Shown piece after piece: positions 11,868-25,200 of a stretch of DNA of 64,000 bases. Source of the stretch: Cavenderia fasciculata (lineage: Eukaryota; Evosea; Eumycetozoa; Acytosteliales; Cavenderiaceae); assembly GCF_000203815.1 (NCBI RefSeq), contig NW_004457737.1, forward strand, positions 1,922,001-1,986,000. Reading direction: 5' to 3'. The position numbers and the translations under genes are program-made. The notes under the pieces are model-generated. The model was not told the origin of the DNA, ran no database searches, and saw only the letters and a list, made by a program, of their open reading frames with translations. How positions within the stretch are numbered: the stretch's first letter is position 1; each line of letters starts with the position of its first letter.

Positions 11868-14800
11868 TTATGGTTCACCTTTACTATCTCTTTTAGATGA
11901 TGATGATCTAGGAGTTTCTAGATTTTTACCATTATTATTAAAGATACTATTATCACCACTAGCTAGTATTGAGGAGACATTGAGTTCTTTACTTTCACGT
12001 TTTGGTTTGGTATCTTTGACGGTTAGGAAACCAGATTTCTTTTTTGGGTCTTTGATGAAATTTGGAATCAAACTAGATGGTGTCAAACCATCAAATAGAG
12101 ATGAATCCTTTTCATTGTCGTACATATCTTCGGTGATGGTGAGTTGAGATGAATCATCATCTGCATCATCTTGTAAGATTTGATCCAACTCTGCCTCTTC
12201 GGATTCATTAATCTCGCCATTGATGTATTTCTCCATCTTGAATTGTAAACGTCTGTATCCTTGTTCCAACTCGTGATGGAAACTAATTTGATTCATTTGA
12301 ATGTTACATTTGTTCAAATCCAATGCCTTTCTACAAAGTACCAAAAACTCTCTACACTTTTCCTCCAGTTTTTGAACATACAAATTATTCCAATTGACTC
12401 TTGAATTCTTTGATAAAAATCCTCTACAAATTTCTAATGCTCCTGCATTTACCTCTAAAATAAATATTAAAAATAAAATATAAATAAATATATATAGTTT
12501 CTTTTTGTTTTGTTTTTTTAAACATACGTAATAAAACAGAACCTTGTAAAACACCTTGAAGAGTTTTAATATTGACAGGTTCAGTATGAATTTCAAGTGA
12601 TAATAATTTACTTCTTTGTTCAATCGTTTCAATACTGTTTTCAATTGGACTAATCTCAATCTCTTTGTACTTTACAATTGGATATCTCTTTAACATGTTT
12701 GGTGCAGTACAATCAATAGAAATAATTGATTTTCTATGGAATTGTTCTGTAATTGATCCTTGAATCTTTCCAGATAATGTAAATGGTGTAATAAATACAA
12801 ATTTGGCTAATTAAAATAGAAATAGAAATAGAAAAAGAAATTAATAATTGATTGTTTGTCGCTTTTTGTCTTTTGTTTTGTTTCATACTTAATAAAGTTT
12901 TTCTATCAATATAAGCAATTCTTGGTTCTTCATCAGATTTTGAATCAAAATAGGGTTTAAGAGAAGTGATTTGAAGATATAACTTTTCTTGATCTAGGTT
13001 GGAAGGAACGATACGACCACTGTCAGGGAAGATGTTTATGGTTTCACCTAGTTTCTCACGGTAGAATGTTTTGAGACGTTCGGCGAGTGAAAAGAGATGA
13101 GTGAGTTTGGGTTCTTTGTAGACAAATTCCTTGCCATCGAGGTCTTCAAACTTGCGACCATAGAAACCAACACGATAATAACGACCGAGCATACGAGACT
13201 TGTTGTCGTTGGTCTTGATGATTTCCTTGTAGAGTTTGTGGCTTTGTTTGTAGTAACTAGAGAGCTTGTCATATTCACGTGTCTTTTCACTCAATGGAAT
13301 GATGAGTTTGTAGAGGAGGATGGCAAACTCGTAAAACTCACCCATACGGAACTGGTTGATCGCTAGGATGACCGATGAGATGAGACCGGGGATGGAAAAG
13401 AGTGGTGATGTGCATACACCTTCATCCTCTTCGACGACGACTTCATGGAGCTCGGGTACAATGTTTTTAATGAGTGACGTGTCGAGACGACATGGCAAGA
13501 GGTTGTGTTGGTCGAGATAGGCGTGGATCAACATAGCAATACGAATCTTGCAAATGGCAGCTTCAACATAATTTTCTTGTGAGACGTGGAGTGTGGCCAG
13601 TGCGTCGAGCCAGTCGACTCTGATGATAGGCGTGTCAGAGTACCCATCGGCAATCTTGCTGTACAACTCGTGTATGGTCTCGGGATCAGAGTTTTCTTTG
13701 AGTTGGTTGACACGCATAGTGTCACGGATAATCTTGACTAGTTTGGTCGACATGTTTTGGATTTGTTGGCCAAACTTGTCAACTGCCTCGGTCACTTGTT
13801 CGGCTGACAATCCGGCTCGTTTTTGGCGGTCGATGATCGTGTCGGCCACGGCACCGGCCTCTTCTGAGCGACTGTACAACACGAGTGTCGCCAAGGCACG
13901 TTCGAGGTTACGGGCACCGACCTTGCCAAAGGCATAGTTGTCCGATGCCAACTTGGACAGTGCGATGGTCGACTGGATCTTGACACGTCCGATATTATCC
14001 ACCTCTTGGTGGTTGTGCTTGAGAAGCGTGTAAAAGAGTCCAGTGGCGTCGGTACGCACACTCAGAGTGGGTGAGTTGCACAGATAGAGCAGTTGCTCGC
14101 AAATCATGCCGCAGTAGTTGTTGTTGACGCGGAAGAACTGGTTTCTAAACTTGTGGATAAACGAGCGGACCGTCGAGAGGAGTGCACGCACCACACGATG
14201 ACTCTGCTTCTTGGAGAGCAGCGAGATGATGAGCGAAAAGAGCTTGTCAAAGATGGGCGACGACGGGTCGGTGAGTTGGTCGCGATACGTCTCGATAAAG
14301 TCTTCGATAAAGTCAATGGCAATCAAATTGGCCTCTGCACAAAGTGTTGGCTCGTTGTTGGAGAGTGGACGCGACCGAGAGATGGACGGCGAACGTGTGA
14401 GTGTCTTGGGCACGTGGATAGAGTCCATCGAGGCAATATTAGAGTTGCTGCTGCTGTGGTTGAGTGCGTTCATCAGGAATTGAGCTGGAGACGGTTGGCT
14501 GACCGACTCGCGACGGTCACGACTGGTCGTGGTGACAGGACTACCGTTGGCGGGCGTTCCATTGGTGCTTGGGGGTGTGTTGGCGCCACTTGACCCGCTG
14601 GCACTACCAGTGTCTCTTGGCAACTCTTTACTGAGTGCAAGGGATGACTTGCTGCTACTATTGCCAGATACAAGACCGTTCATGTTTCCAATACTCGAGA
14701 CTGACAAGAGTGGAGGTGTAGGGGTGTCCAAGTGACTCGAGGACGATGGGGGGTAGGGCAGCGACATGCCCTTGTCCTTTTCCTTGCCATGGTGCTTTTT

Positions 14801-17800
14801 GAGCAGCTTGGAGATGTGGCCGAGTGGGAGACCTCCCTCTGGCAAGATGGACATGGAGGGGATACTAGTAGTACTCTGGGAGATGGACGGTGATGGCATA
14901 CCCGCCGACGAGTTCATGGCCGATGTGACAGCTGCGTGAAGAGCAGGTGGAACATTTCCAATCGACGGCATATGAGGTAGCGAGTTGGCCAATGATTTGG
15001 CAGGACGATACTCGAATGGATTAGTGCAATAATCAATCATGGTAAAGAGCGTGTTGATACGTTGAGGTACCTCTTTGAGCAGCCAATTACGCAATAAATT
15101 CTTGGACAGGTTTTTAAAGACAAACAAGATACTCGAAATAAGCAGACGTTTCTCTTCTGTACCAGACACGAAATACCAATTTGTAAACAACTCAAAGTTG
15201 TCCAAAAACCATAATATAATGGGTAGATAGATCGATGCGATACGTTCACGTTTATCAGCTGATTGATAACGACCGTCATACTCGTGTTTGATGAGTAGAG
15301 CGAGTAGAGTGTTGAGTGCAACACCTCTTACCTCGCTTTGTGTGCTAGTAACAGCTTCCATCACCTCGGTAATCAATAGACCGGCCACTGGATGCATGTC
15401 AATGATCTTTTGTTTGATTGTCTGTATATTGGTGACTGCGTAGGGTAATGGAATATTGATATTGATATAATGTTCATAGTCGGTAACAATCTTTAAGAAA
15501 TCAAATTTAAAGAATGTCATGGTAGTTACAAACGACTCGTTGGCAGAACTAGATGTCCCTTGTTTCATTTCGCTAGTGTATCCAAACACCAAGTCAACAG
15601 TGATACCTCTATCAAACACTGAAAACAAGTCACGTACAAACAATGCCAAACTATTATTTGCCTCCAATGCCAACCTTCCATCTGTACTACTCAACACTGC
15701 TCCTTGGAAATGATGAATAATAAATGATATCAATTTTGGTACATATTTTATAAAATCTTGATCATATTTGTTTTCTCTTGATCCTTTAACTATAAAAATA
15801 AGTAAATTATAAAAAGAAAGTATTAGTATTTATATATATTTATATATTTATATATATTATATATTTTAAATTTTACATACTTGTATCCAAAGATGATAAA
15901 GTAATAGATTTAATAATTAAATCAAAAATAAACCAAGAAAATGAAAATAAAGTTGAATTGCTAATATCTGGTGATGTGGAATTACCAGATGCACCATTAT
16001 TACTACCACTACCACTACCACTACTATTATTAATACCACTTGAACTACTATGTGGACTGTTATTTTCCTTTTGACTTTCCTTTGCACTTTGATTGCTTTG
16101 ATACTTTTTCAACATTAAAAAGTAAACAAATCTAGAACAAAGTGCAGAATAAACTGGTATCTTGGTATCAGTTGGACAATCAAATACATGTGATATAAAT
16201 GAAACTAAAAATGGTATTCTAACATTTGAATCTTCAAAATAATTTTGAATCCTACAAAATAAATAAATAAATATTAATATTTAATAAATGATTGAAGAAA
16301 CAAAATTATAATTTAATCTCTTTTCTTTTTTTTTTTTTACATACTTTGATAATAAAATAAAGATTGCTTTAATTGCATTACAACCAACAGTTGCATCTCT
16401 ATTACACATTACATAAATCAATTGTCTAATAATAACAGGGAAGAATTTAATTGATTCATATGCATCAATATGAATAAAATCATTCAATATCTAAATAATA
16501 ATAATAATAATAGTAAAAAAAAGAGTATTATTAATAATTTGATTTCATTACTTTTACTTTTTTGTTTTTTTTTGATTTTCTATATTTACTTGATTTAAAT
16601 CAGAATCTGATAATTTTTCATCTAAACTATTTAAAAAGAAACGATTAAGATAAGAGTTTTGAGGATAGATTGAAGAATTTAGACGAAGGTTAAGTTTGAA
16701 TAGATTCTTTCCATTTTCCAAATAATCCAAATCATCCTTTTTGAGATAACCATCTTTTGGAATACCCAATACAACTGGAAGGTTGTGAAGACCATTATCT
16801 ACAAGTTTCTTCTCACTTTGACCATACAATGGCAAGAATGAATAACCAACCAATTGTTCAGATTCCTCTTTTTCCTTTTTCTTATTACAAACAATATGAT
16901 AATATGAAAATAATATATGATATTTTGTTGTTAATCTAAGATAAAATAAAATAAATAAATAAATAGATTAGTTTTACTTTTTCTTTTTTTCTTTTTCTTT
17001 TTTTTGTTATTTTTTTGTTTGTCTTCTTCTTACTGAGTAGGTAATTTAACTTTAATTTCATCATTAAATGATGGAGTTTTAGTATGATAATGAGTATCGG
17101 TATAAAATTGATTGGTAAACTTTTGATTTGAACTCTTGCCATAGATGACAGAGAGGGGTGGTTGAGAGACTGAATCAGAGTCTCTAATTTCGACTTTAAT
17201 ACAAATGTTTCTACCACTAGCTTTGCTGAGATTGACAGTGTCGGGGTAGATGTAGAGATTGTTAATGTAGGCGCTGTGAGGAATGAGGTCCTCTTTGAGT
17301 GGGAAACACTGTAATTCACGGATAACCGGAACAATGGCGTTGAGTGTCGATGTACGACTAAGTGAAGGTGATGGTGATGATATTGATGTATTCAACAATG
17401 ATGGTGAGGTGACTGATGGAGTAGTCGTAGTAGCACTTGCCAAAGATGAAACAGAGATGGATGGTGTAGCTGATAGTGTACTTGGAACAGTCAAAGATAT
17501 ACCTGTAGTAGTAGGTGTCACCGAGATGGGTGGTGGAACAAGTGAAGCTAAATTTGGTGCAGATGTAGCATTGACCAGTAGTACTGGTGGTGTCAAAGAA
17601 GAAGAAGAACTGGTAACTATACCAGGACCAGCACTAAATCTATTGTTGTTGCTACTAATATTTGAATTTAAAGGTTCGACATTGATAACAGTATCAAAAG
17701 ATGGATCTAGACGAGTAGTGTGAGGTGGTAGTGCTGTTCCCTTTGAAATGTTATAGGAAAAGGTACCTGGAATCGTTTTGAGTTTCTTCTTTCTAGTGGC

Positions 17801-19554
17801 ATCTTTGAGATCGGCAATCAACTCGTCAATGTCGTCATTGTCCTTTGGTACCTGTTTGAATAACGAGTCGCTCTCGAATGCACCATTCTTGACATCACCG
17901 TTCTCGCCAGTCAATGGAATCGCTGAAAAGGAGAATGGTTGTGTGTATTTGCCCAAACGTTCACAAAACTTGGTGACAACGTCTGATACTTTGGCCTTGT
18001 TCTTTTTAATGACCTTTACATCCTTTTCCTCTATTTTTACATATGGTTCCTTGACTAGATCAGGGTCACCTTGCATAACCTTATTAATTCGTACCATCAC
18101 CCAAATATCATTCATTTGTTTAACTGGTAATGAAACAATTAAATGTTTTGATTGTGTTGTAATATCTGCCTTTTCCTACAAATAAATTAAAAAGTAAGTA
18201 AGATTATTAATTATTATTATTATTATTATCATCATACATTATGTTTATCCAATAAAGATCTCAATTGATCAGAATTAAAATCGAAATGGAAATTCTCTGA
18301 TATTCTACATTTGTTGACAGAGTCGTAAAGATATAATGTACAAAAGAATGGTTCTAAATCTCCCAACATAAATACCAATCCTTTTAATTCAATTAATACA
18401 TTTACATAACTATAAAAAGTAAATAAATAAATAGAATAATAATTAGAATTTGAAATATTATTATTATTATTTTTTTTTGATTTATATTACTTTTGTTTTG
18501 ACCAAATATCTTGAGGAGTTCTATTACAAATTGAAACTTCAGTACCTGATCCCCAATTATAATCTGGACGAAAATAACGAAAGAAACCAACTCTACCCTT
18601 TTTACGATTGGCTGTGTTTTCAGTGTCGGTATCTTTGTCTTGATAGGTTTTTAAAAGATCGTTTTGTATTTCATCGGCTGGTTGTTCGTTATGATTGGAT
18701 GAATTTAGATTTAAATCAATCATTGGACTATTGGGAGGAGTTCGGTCAATATCAACATCATATTTATCATTGTCAAAGTGTGTTAGACGTTCTGCTTCCT
18801 TTTTAAATTTCGAGTAGTTTTTGATAACTGTCTTTCTAGGTGCTGCAAAACTTTCCAATGACATTTTAATGTGTTGATGTATGTTGGAGGGAGTAGTGGA
18901 ACCACTACTGGTGTTGTCAGTGTTGATGGGAACAGTTGATTCTTTGGTTCTATGTGATTGTACAGTTTCTTTAATTGAAATGTCATCCACTGGATAATTG
19001 ATGAGATGTTTGGCTAGTGGATCCATCTTTACGCTGTTACCAACCAATTTAGCTTCTACGTAGTGACGATATCGATGGAGGTGACGGTCAGCTGCTCCGG
19101 CATTGACACCGCTCATTCTTGATGGTAGCATGCCTAAACTGCTTGTATGAATCAGTTGTGGATTCGATAGTCGTGGTGTCAATCCTCCTCCTCCTCCATT
19201 GTCCATGGCAGTGTCAGACGAAGTGTCTGACAAGGGTGTTAAAATTTGTGGTGGTGGTTGTGCTGTAGAGTCAGAGGCAGCAGCAGAGGCGGCAGCCTGT
19301 AACAAGTTCTCGGTCGACTTTGTATTGTTTGGAATCTCTACCATTCTTTTAAGTGGTGATATTGCTCCTGCTGTTGCTGTTGATGTAGATTGATCCACTA
19401 CTATTGTTGTTTCTGTCAAAATAGGAATTGGAGTGGTATTTTGGTTATTATCAGTATCATTGTTGGTGGTGATAATGGTTGCACCGTCAGCTGCTGCCAC
19501 TGTTGGAGGTGTTGTAGCAGTTTCTGTTGGTGAATCATATGTAATGTCCATCAT
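11868..19554 (-). CDS. DOCK-family (zizimin-like) Rho/Rac/Cdc42 guanine nucleotide exchange factor
   Basis: Nine exons: 19554-18491, 18409-18238, 18175-17034, 16935-16590, 16490-16345, 16251-15881, 15789-12889, 12806-12528 and 12454-11868. All phases agree and give about 2335 residues. The first ~330 residues are low complexity. A DOCK N-terminal segment follows (LEPFFCTLYLYDSVNK, then ISENFHF). The DHR-1 (C2-like) region spans about residues 670-870 (YLNNLYIYP-type start, HILFSYYHIVC, VGYSFLPL). The DHR-2 exchange domain is at the C-terminus: FVFITPFTLSGK, LQGSVLLQVNAGALE and FHHELEQGYRRL. Val2142 of VNAG corresponds to the nucleotide-sensor valine of DHR-2. The features fit the DOCK-D/zizimin group, which acts on Cdc42 or Rac at the actin cortex. 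A PH domain was not recognised. Ser/Thr-rich inserts lie in exons 3, 6 and 7. Confidence 0.92.
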
Positions 19555-20976
19555 GGTTGATGATAATATAAATATGAATATATAGATATAATAATATATA
19601 GATGTATGTATTACTACAAAATAATAATAATAATAATTAGACCAACAATTCTACTTTGAGAGAATGTGTTGTCGGATGGATGGATGTGGTGTGTTAAATG
19701 AGGTTGTAGGAGGTACCTAATATTAGCCCCCTCTCCTATGTATGTGACTACGATGATGATACTATCTACACCGATTCAAAATAGTTGGTGTGTGGTGGTT
19801 GTGTAATATAAATAAATAAATAACAAGATAGATATATAAAAAGAATTGGAGATAGGTGTAATATTTAATTGAAAATCTAAAAAAAGAGCAACACTGCTAA
19901 CATTGGGAGGGGCTAATAGTGCGACTTTGAAAACCGTTACACAAGATGATTTTTTGTTTTTTGAATTATGAGAGACCGCGGTGCCACCCTGTGCTCAAGG
20001 CTCAGCTGTGAAACAGTGTTAGTTGTTGTGAACAAACATTTCCTTTTTAAATGAGAAGAGAGAGATGTGGGTGATCTGTACTAGATAGATGAGGATGTTG
20101 ATGGTATCAGTCTTTGTCAGTCTTACCAACAGTTTAGGTTTGAATCTCGATTATAGATTTCGACTCTTATTTTGCTTGTAGACTGCCACTTTTAAAGCTC
20201 TCTTTGTGTAAATATATATATTAAAAAAATAATAATAATATTATTATATTTTAAAACAACTTTGTTGTTGTTGTTGTTGTTGTTGATCCGTAATTAAAAT
20301 GGGATATATATCTAGATGGGGATTGTTGTTGTTAATTTAAATTAAATATTTAAAATTAAATTCCATTCATTCATATGATCAACAATTAACAAGGAGGAGG
20401 AGGAAGAGGAGATAACAATAATGAATAAGAGGAGACAATAACAACAGACAGACAGACAGACGGACAAGAACAAGTCAAATGACATCCATCCATCTCATCA
20501 ATCGAATCTATCATCAAAACACACACACAAAAACGAAATGCAAACATCATCGACTGACTACATACATTACCTACTCCCTACCTGTTTGTTTTTGTCCATA
20601 TTACATCATGAAATTGAATAGAGTGGGTGAGTGGGTGGGTTATTGGTAGGTGTTAGGTTGGTTGTAGAATCGAGTACATGATTTACTAGCTATTGTCAAT
20701 CTATTTTAGTATACAACAGACAACCAATCATACGATTGATAGACACCAAGTAACTAACCCTAACCCCAACCACCACACGAATCATCACTATCCATCCATC
20801 AATGATCATGATTTTATGTGGTACCACATTTCATGTCATCACCCACCCATTCATGTATTTGGAACTTCATTTATTAATTTGATTATATCCATTTGCAACT
20901 GATTAAAATTGTTGTTTTACTAAGTGTCATTGGGATGCACCACCAACCTTTTTGCTCTCGCTACGCATAAAAAAAT
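19555..20976. other. Promoter side of the DOCK gene and further intergenic DNA
   Basis: No gene seen. A block near 19970-20035 is unusually G+C-rich for this region (contains GACCGCGGTGCCACC and GCTCAGCTG) and might be regulatory. GTTG repeats (20262-20285), GGA repeats (about 20390) and AACCCTAACCCC near 20754 are simple sequence. I see no RNA gene. Confidence 0.5.
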
Positions 20977-21093
20977 TTTGGAGTTATGGTGCCCTATTCA
21001 GACATTCCAACGTTCTGGAGATACTTTGTATACCCTCTTAACCCAGCCAGATTCTATATCGAAGGTATTGTCACCAATGTTCTCAAGGATCTG
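20977..21093 (+). pseudogene. Fragment of a PDR-type ABCG transporter gene, inverted
   Basis: In one frame this reads [17 protein letters not shown] followed by [15 protein letters not shown] and TNVLKDL. That matches the C-terminal membrane region of the neighbouring transporter ([38 protein letters not shown]) almost residue for residue. Only about 39 codons remain. It lies on the plus strand, opposite to all three full transporter genes. The similarity stops at a GT and an AAT tract follows. It is a broken duplicate, not a working gene. Confidence 0.85.
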
Positions 21094-21102
21094 GTTAGTA
21101 AG

Positions 21103-21130
21103 TAATAATAATAATAATAATAATAATAAT

Positions 21131-21214
<84 letters not shown>
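21103..21214 (+). repeat. (AAT)n microsatellite
   Basis: About 37 AAT units with one interruption near 21131. It directly follows the ABC fragment and precedes the endonuclease fossil. Confidence 0.95.
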
Positions 21215-21215
<1 letters not shown>

Positions 21216-21217
21216 GA

Positions 21218-21240
21218 TAGATTTACATATATTTACAATA
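21218..21240. repeat. 23-base dispersed repeat, copy 1
   Basis: The string TAGATTTACATATATTTACA plus ATA occurs identically at 52808-52830. Both copies lie just in front of degraded protein-coding repeats, so it may be part of the same dispersed element. Confidence 0.6.
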
Positions 21241-21261
21241 TTATTTTTTTTACCCAAATAG

Positions 21262-21712
21262 TTGAATGTTGGGATGACTTTGGTCCAAAGCTGTTCAATA
21301 ACCTCAATCAGATCAACTCAAGGTTAGATGAGAAAAGCCCCAAGTCTCCACTTGATAAGGATACCATGTCAGTCCCCTCATCTAAACCATACACCAGATG
21401 ACAGACAACCCAGGTACCGTTGTTCAATTTCACGGTGGCTTCTGGCATGGTGGTCCACTCTGTGTGACTAACGATCCAATCCTCCATGAGCAGAGATTTA
21501 AAAGGACTCTTGCTTCTGATACCGCCATTCTCGCAAAGTATGACATGATTATTGCATGGGAAATTCCAGTTGGCCATCGAATTCGTTTAGGACTCGAAAA
21601 CTATGTGAAATCATATAAACAAGGCTACCCTATCGATATTAATGATTATGCCTTACCAGCATCAGCATCCAAAACAAAAAAAAAAGATGACAACAATAAT
21701 ATTTCCAAATAA
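21262..21712 (+). mobile_element. Fossil with a virus-type, Vsr-like endonuclease segment
   Basis: A degraded coding segment. Its second half carries the pattern FHGGFWHGGPLC, then RFKRTLASDTAILAKY and a Trp-Glu pair. This resembles the Vsr/restriction-endonuclease-like module (FHG.FWHG..C ... R...T...D..L....Y.V...WE) found beside DNA polymerase B genes in large DNA viruses, Polinton-like elements and phages. The first half encodes PKLFNNLNQ, which recurs near 53.38 kb. The element is broken, with probably two or more breaks, and no capsid, polymerase or terminal repeat is visible. The family is unproven; it is too worn to be very recent. Confidence 0.5.
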
Positions 21713-22239
21713 TTTTTAAATAAAACATCACAACCATTGAATAGTACTTTAGTTTGTAAAAGTGAAAGGTCTAGTATTTATTGATTAAATTTTAAAATTT
21801 TTGTTGTTGATGATTTTAAAACAGAAATAAAATGGTTGATTGGAAACGAACAGAGTCTATCAACAAACTTGTATGAGCCCTCACAATTCTGTCAATTAGA
21901 TGATGGTAATAGTCTATGGATATAAAAAAGATATAAATCATCACAATCAATTCTGTTATATCTCATCTTCCAACAACCCATAACTATCATCTGGCTGGGT
22001 GCTTGATATTGATGAGAACACTTCTCTATCTCCAACATCCATCATCAAACATTACCATCCAACACCCACCAGCTTTTCCTTTTACAGCAGATTGTCCCAC
22101 AAGACTGCTACAGAAATGTTCACTTTTCCAAATGTCTTTGATGGTTATATCTTTATCGTATCTATCTATTATCCTATTTGTTTTTTGATGAACAAAAAAA
22201 TTTTATTAAATTTAAATTTATTTTTAGTTTGATTTGTCT
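21713..22239. other. Intergenic, no gene seen
   Basis: 3' flank of the first ABC transporter gene and right flank of the fossil. An open stretch at about 21999-22160 gives no recognisable protein. An AACCCATAAC string at about 21976 resembles part of the dictyostelid upstream element of non-coding RNA genes, but no RNA is evident downstream. Confidence 0.45.
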
Positions 22240-25200
22240 TTATCTGTTGGCACGTCTAGTCAAATAAACAAAGGCAATGACGAGGAGAGTATTGAAAACC
22301 CAGAAACAGACGATGATTCCAAAGTTTCTCCAACGATTATCGGCAGACCATTCCAAGGTATCATAATATTCGGCACCTTCGTCAAAGGTACAGTAACCAC
22401 AGTTGGCAGTGTCATTGGGATTGTCAAGGTAACCTGGAGCAAGATCGGTAAAGGCTTTGGCATACTCGCCGCAGGTTTGTCCTGGTGGTGCGTTGAATTT
22501 GAGGAGATCGGTATCGGTACATTTTACCTTGACGTCCTTGAGAATGTTGGTGACAATACCTTCGAGGTAGTATCTGGCTGGATTGAGCGGGTATACAAAG
22601 TATCTCCAGAACGTTGGGATATCTTTTGGTATCACCATAACTCCAGAAAAAAGGAAGAGGAAGACGATGAGCAATGGCACGATGATCATGGCAAAGAACA
22701 TGTTGGCACAGATGGCAGCAATGACTTGACCAAAAGAAACAGAGAAGAAAAGGAAGACATTTCCCATCAACCAAAAGTAGAATCCACTGTCGGCATCGAA
22801 TTGGAGTCCGACTGTCCAGTAGGCACAGAAGAAGAAGATAGTATTGGTGATGATAATGTATGGCAACTCTACAACGACGATGGACAAGGCAAATGGTCCC
22901 CATGAATAGTACTTGGATGAATAGTCACGTCTGAAATACTCTCTTTGAAGGAAGAATTGTGGGAGAGCAATAAAGATGAGCATGATAGCAAGGAAGATGG
23001 CTTGGAAGATGAAAAAGACACGTTGAAGCATATCCGACGAAGAACTTTGGATATTGTAAAAGGAGAAACCGAGTACGAGACCAGTGAGGACAGATTGGAA
23101 GAAACGACCAAACGAGTAGTATGGATCACGCCACCAGATAATGTTCATACGTTTGTAGACTTCCCAAAGTTGGTACATGGTGCTAGTGGCAAATTCACGG
23201 GCTGGTTCTTTGTTTTCGACAATGTTGGCAGAGCTATCTCTCATTTCATTGAGTTGTTTGGTAATGTCGGCGCATTCTGGAGAGGATTTCCAGGCAGCTG
23301 GCCAGTCAATATCGGTCTTTCCATGGACACCAGCACCAATAGCTTCGAGCATGTATTCGGCTGGATTCTCAGATGGAATACAAGCACGGACACCATGACG
23401 TTCAAAATAAGATGTCAAGGTCTTGCTGTTTTCACCAATATCACCAAAGTAGGCAGTCTTACCACCCTTTGCTAAAAGCAAGAGACGGTCAAAGTATTCA
23501 AACAAGACAGATGATGGTTGATGGATGGTGCAGACCAATGGCATACCAGCATCAGCAAGCTTACGAATGAATTTGATGATATTGTATGACGACTGTGAAT
23601 CTAAACCACTAGTAGGTTCATCCAAAAAGAGAATATGTGGCTTGGCAACGAGTTCAAGACCAATAGTAAGACGTTTACGTTCTTCAACAGAGATACCAAC
23701 ACCAGATTCCAAAGAACCGATAAGAGCATCACCAAGATGTTTCATTTCCATCATTTCAAGTACGTGTTCGACATAGCTAAACTTTTCTTCCAAAGATACT
23801 GATGGTTCTTGACGCATCTTGGCAGAGAAACGGAGTGCTTCACGAACGGTTAAATGTGGGTTATGGACATCCATTTGTTCGACATAACCAGTAATACGTT
23901 CGAAATCAATGTCCAATGGTTTACCATTCAATAGAGATGTACCTTGAACAGTACCCAATGTCTTACGTTTGGCCAAAACATCGAGAAGTGTAGTTTTACC
24001 GGCACCTGAACTACCCATCAAGGCAGTCATTTGACCTGGTTTAATCCAACCCTCAACATCGTCTAAGAGGAGCTTTTGAGTCTTGTCTGGAAGTGGAACA
24101 GTGTATTTGATATTTTGCCATGAGAATTCACCACCTGGCATCTTGAGGGTATCCTTGATCTTGGCAGTAGCTTCTTGAACCATACGGATTTGTTTGAGTT
24201 CATCTTCGGCATCATTGATCTTGGGAGCTTTTCCTGGCTTGTAGACCTTGTGAGTGTAACCTCCAGATGTCCAATCAAACTTTTCCATGGCCCACATGTT
24301 CATGGCGGTAAAGAGTAACCACCAGAGGTAGACGACGCAAACGTTGAGAGCACGGTCATCAATCTTGAAACCGAGGGCATAGTCGAGATAGGCTTCACCA
24401 GTGATGGACATTTGACCTGGTGAACCACCTGGAATGGGACAGACACGGTAGGCTGGATCAGTGTACCCTGGACCGGCTGGGATGGCACTGCTGGTACAGT
24501 CAAATGTGGTGTCTCTAAATTCGTTGGCCATCAAAGCCTTGAAAGCATAGGCGACTGGATTGATCCAAAAGAACCAACCAAACCATGGCACTTCTTGGAT
24601 CTTGGGGTAGGGGATAATGTAACCACCAAAGGTCAACATAAAGATGAGATAGACAGACATGATGTTTTGGGCAATATAGAGCGACGAGCAGAAATTACCA
24701 AACAGACGGAACAAGTTGGTGAGAGCAAGAGCGGTACCGATCAAAGTAAAACAGAAAATAAAGAATTGATCGGCCGAGTATTGCAGACCAAACATGAAAT
24801 AGGCAATGATCGAGTAGAGGAATACTTGGACGACGAGAATGGGGATATCCGAGATGACTTGGGCAATGTGGAAGGCCGATGGACGGTACAAGGCGTAGGA
24901 TCTGTGCTTTTGGAGGATACGACGACCAAAGAAAGTCATTGGCAACTCTCCCTGTGAAAGGAAAGCGTTCAACAAAAGACTGGCAAAGATGGCACCACCT
25001 CTGGTAAACAGACCATTGAGATCACCCTTTACTTGGAAAAAGATGGATCCATAGATGAATGATTGGATAATCAAGGAAATGTAACGAGAGCAAATACCAA
25101 ACTTGTCATTACCAATCAATTGGAAATGACGGACGGTCAATGCCATGACTTGAGTGACAAATGAAGTGACGTATGGCTTGCTGTTGGATGTGGTACGGGA

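Noticed and set aside
20130-20160. GGTTTGAATCTCGA as a tRNA B box
   Set aside because: No A box or cloverleaf arms at the right distance. A scan of both strands by eye found no tRNA gene in the window.
20754-20766. AACCCTAACCCC as a telomere-like repeat
   Set aside because: Only about two units, with no array, in ordinary intergenic DNA.
21970-22060. AACCCATAAC as an upstream element of a non-coding RNA gene
   Set aside because: Only part of the element matches and no structured RNA or class I type ends are seen about 60 bases downstream.
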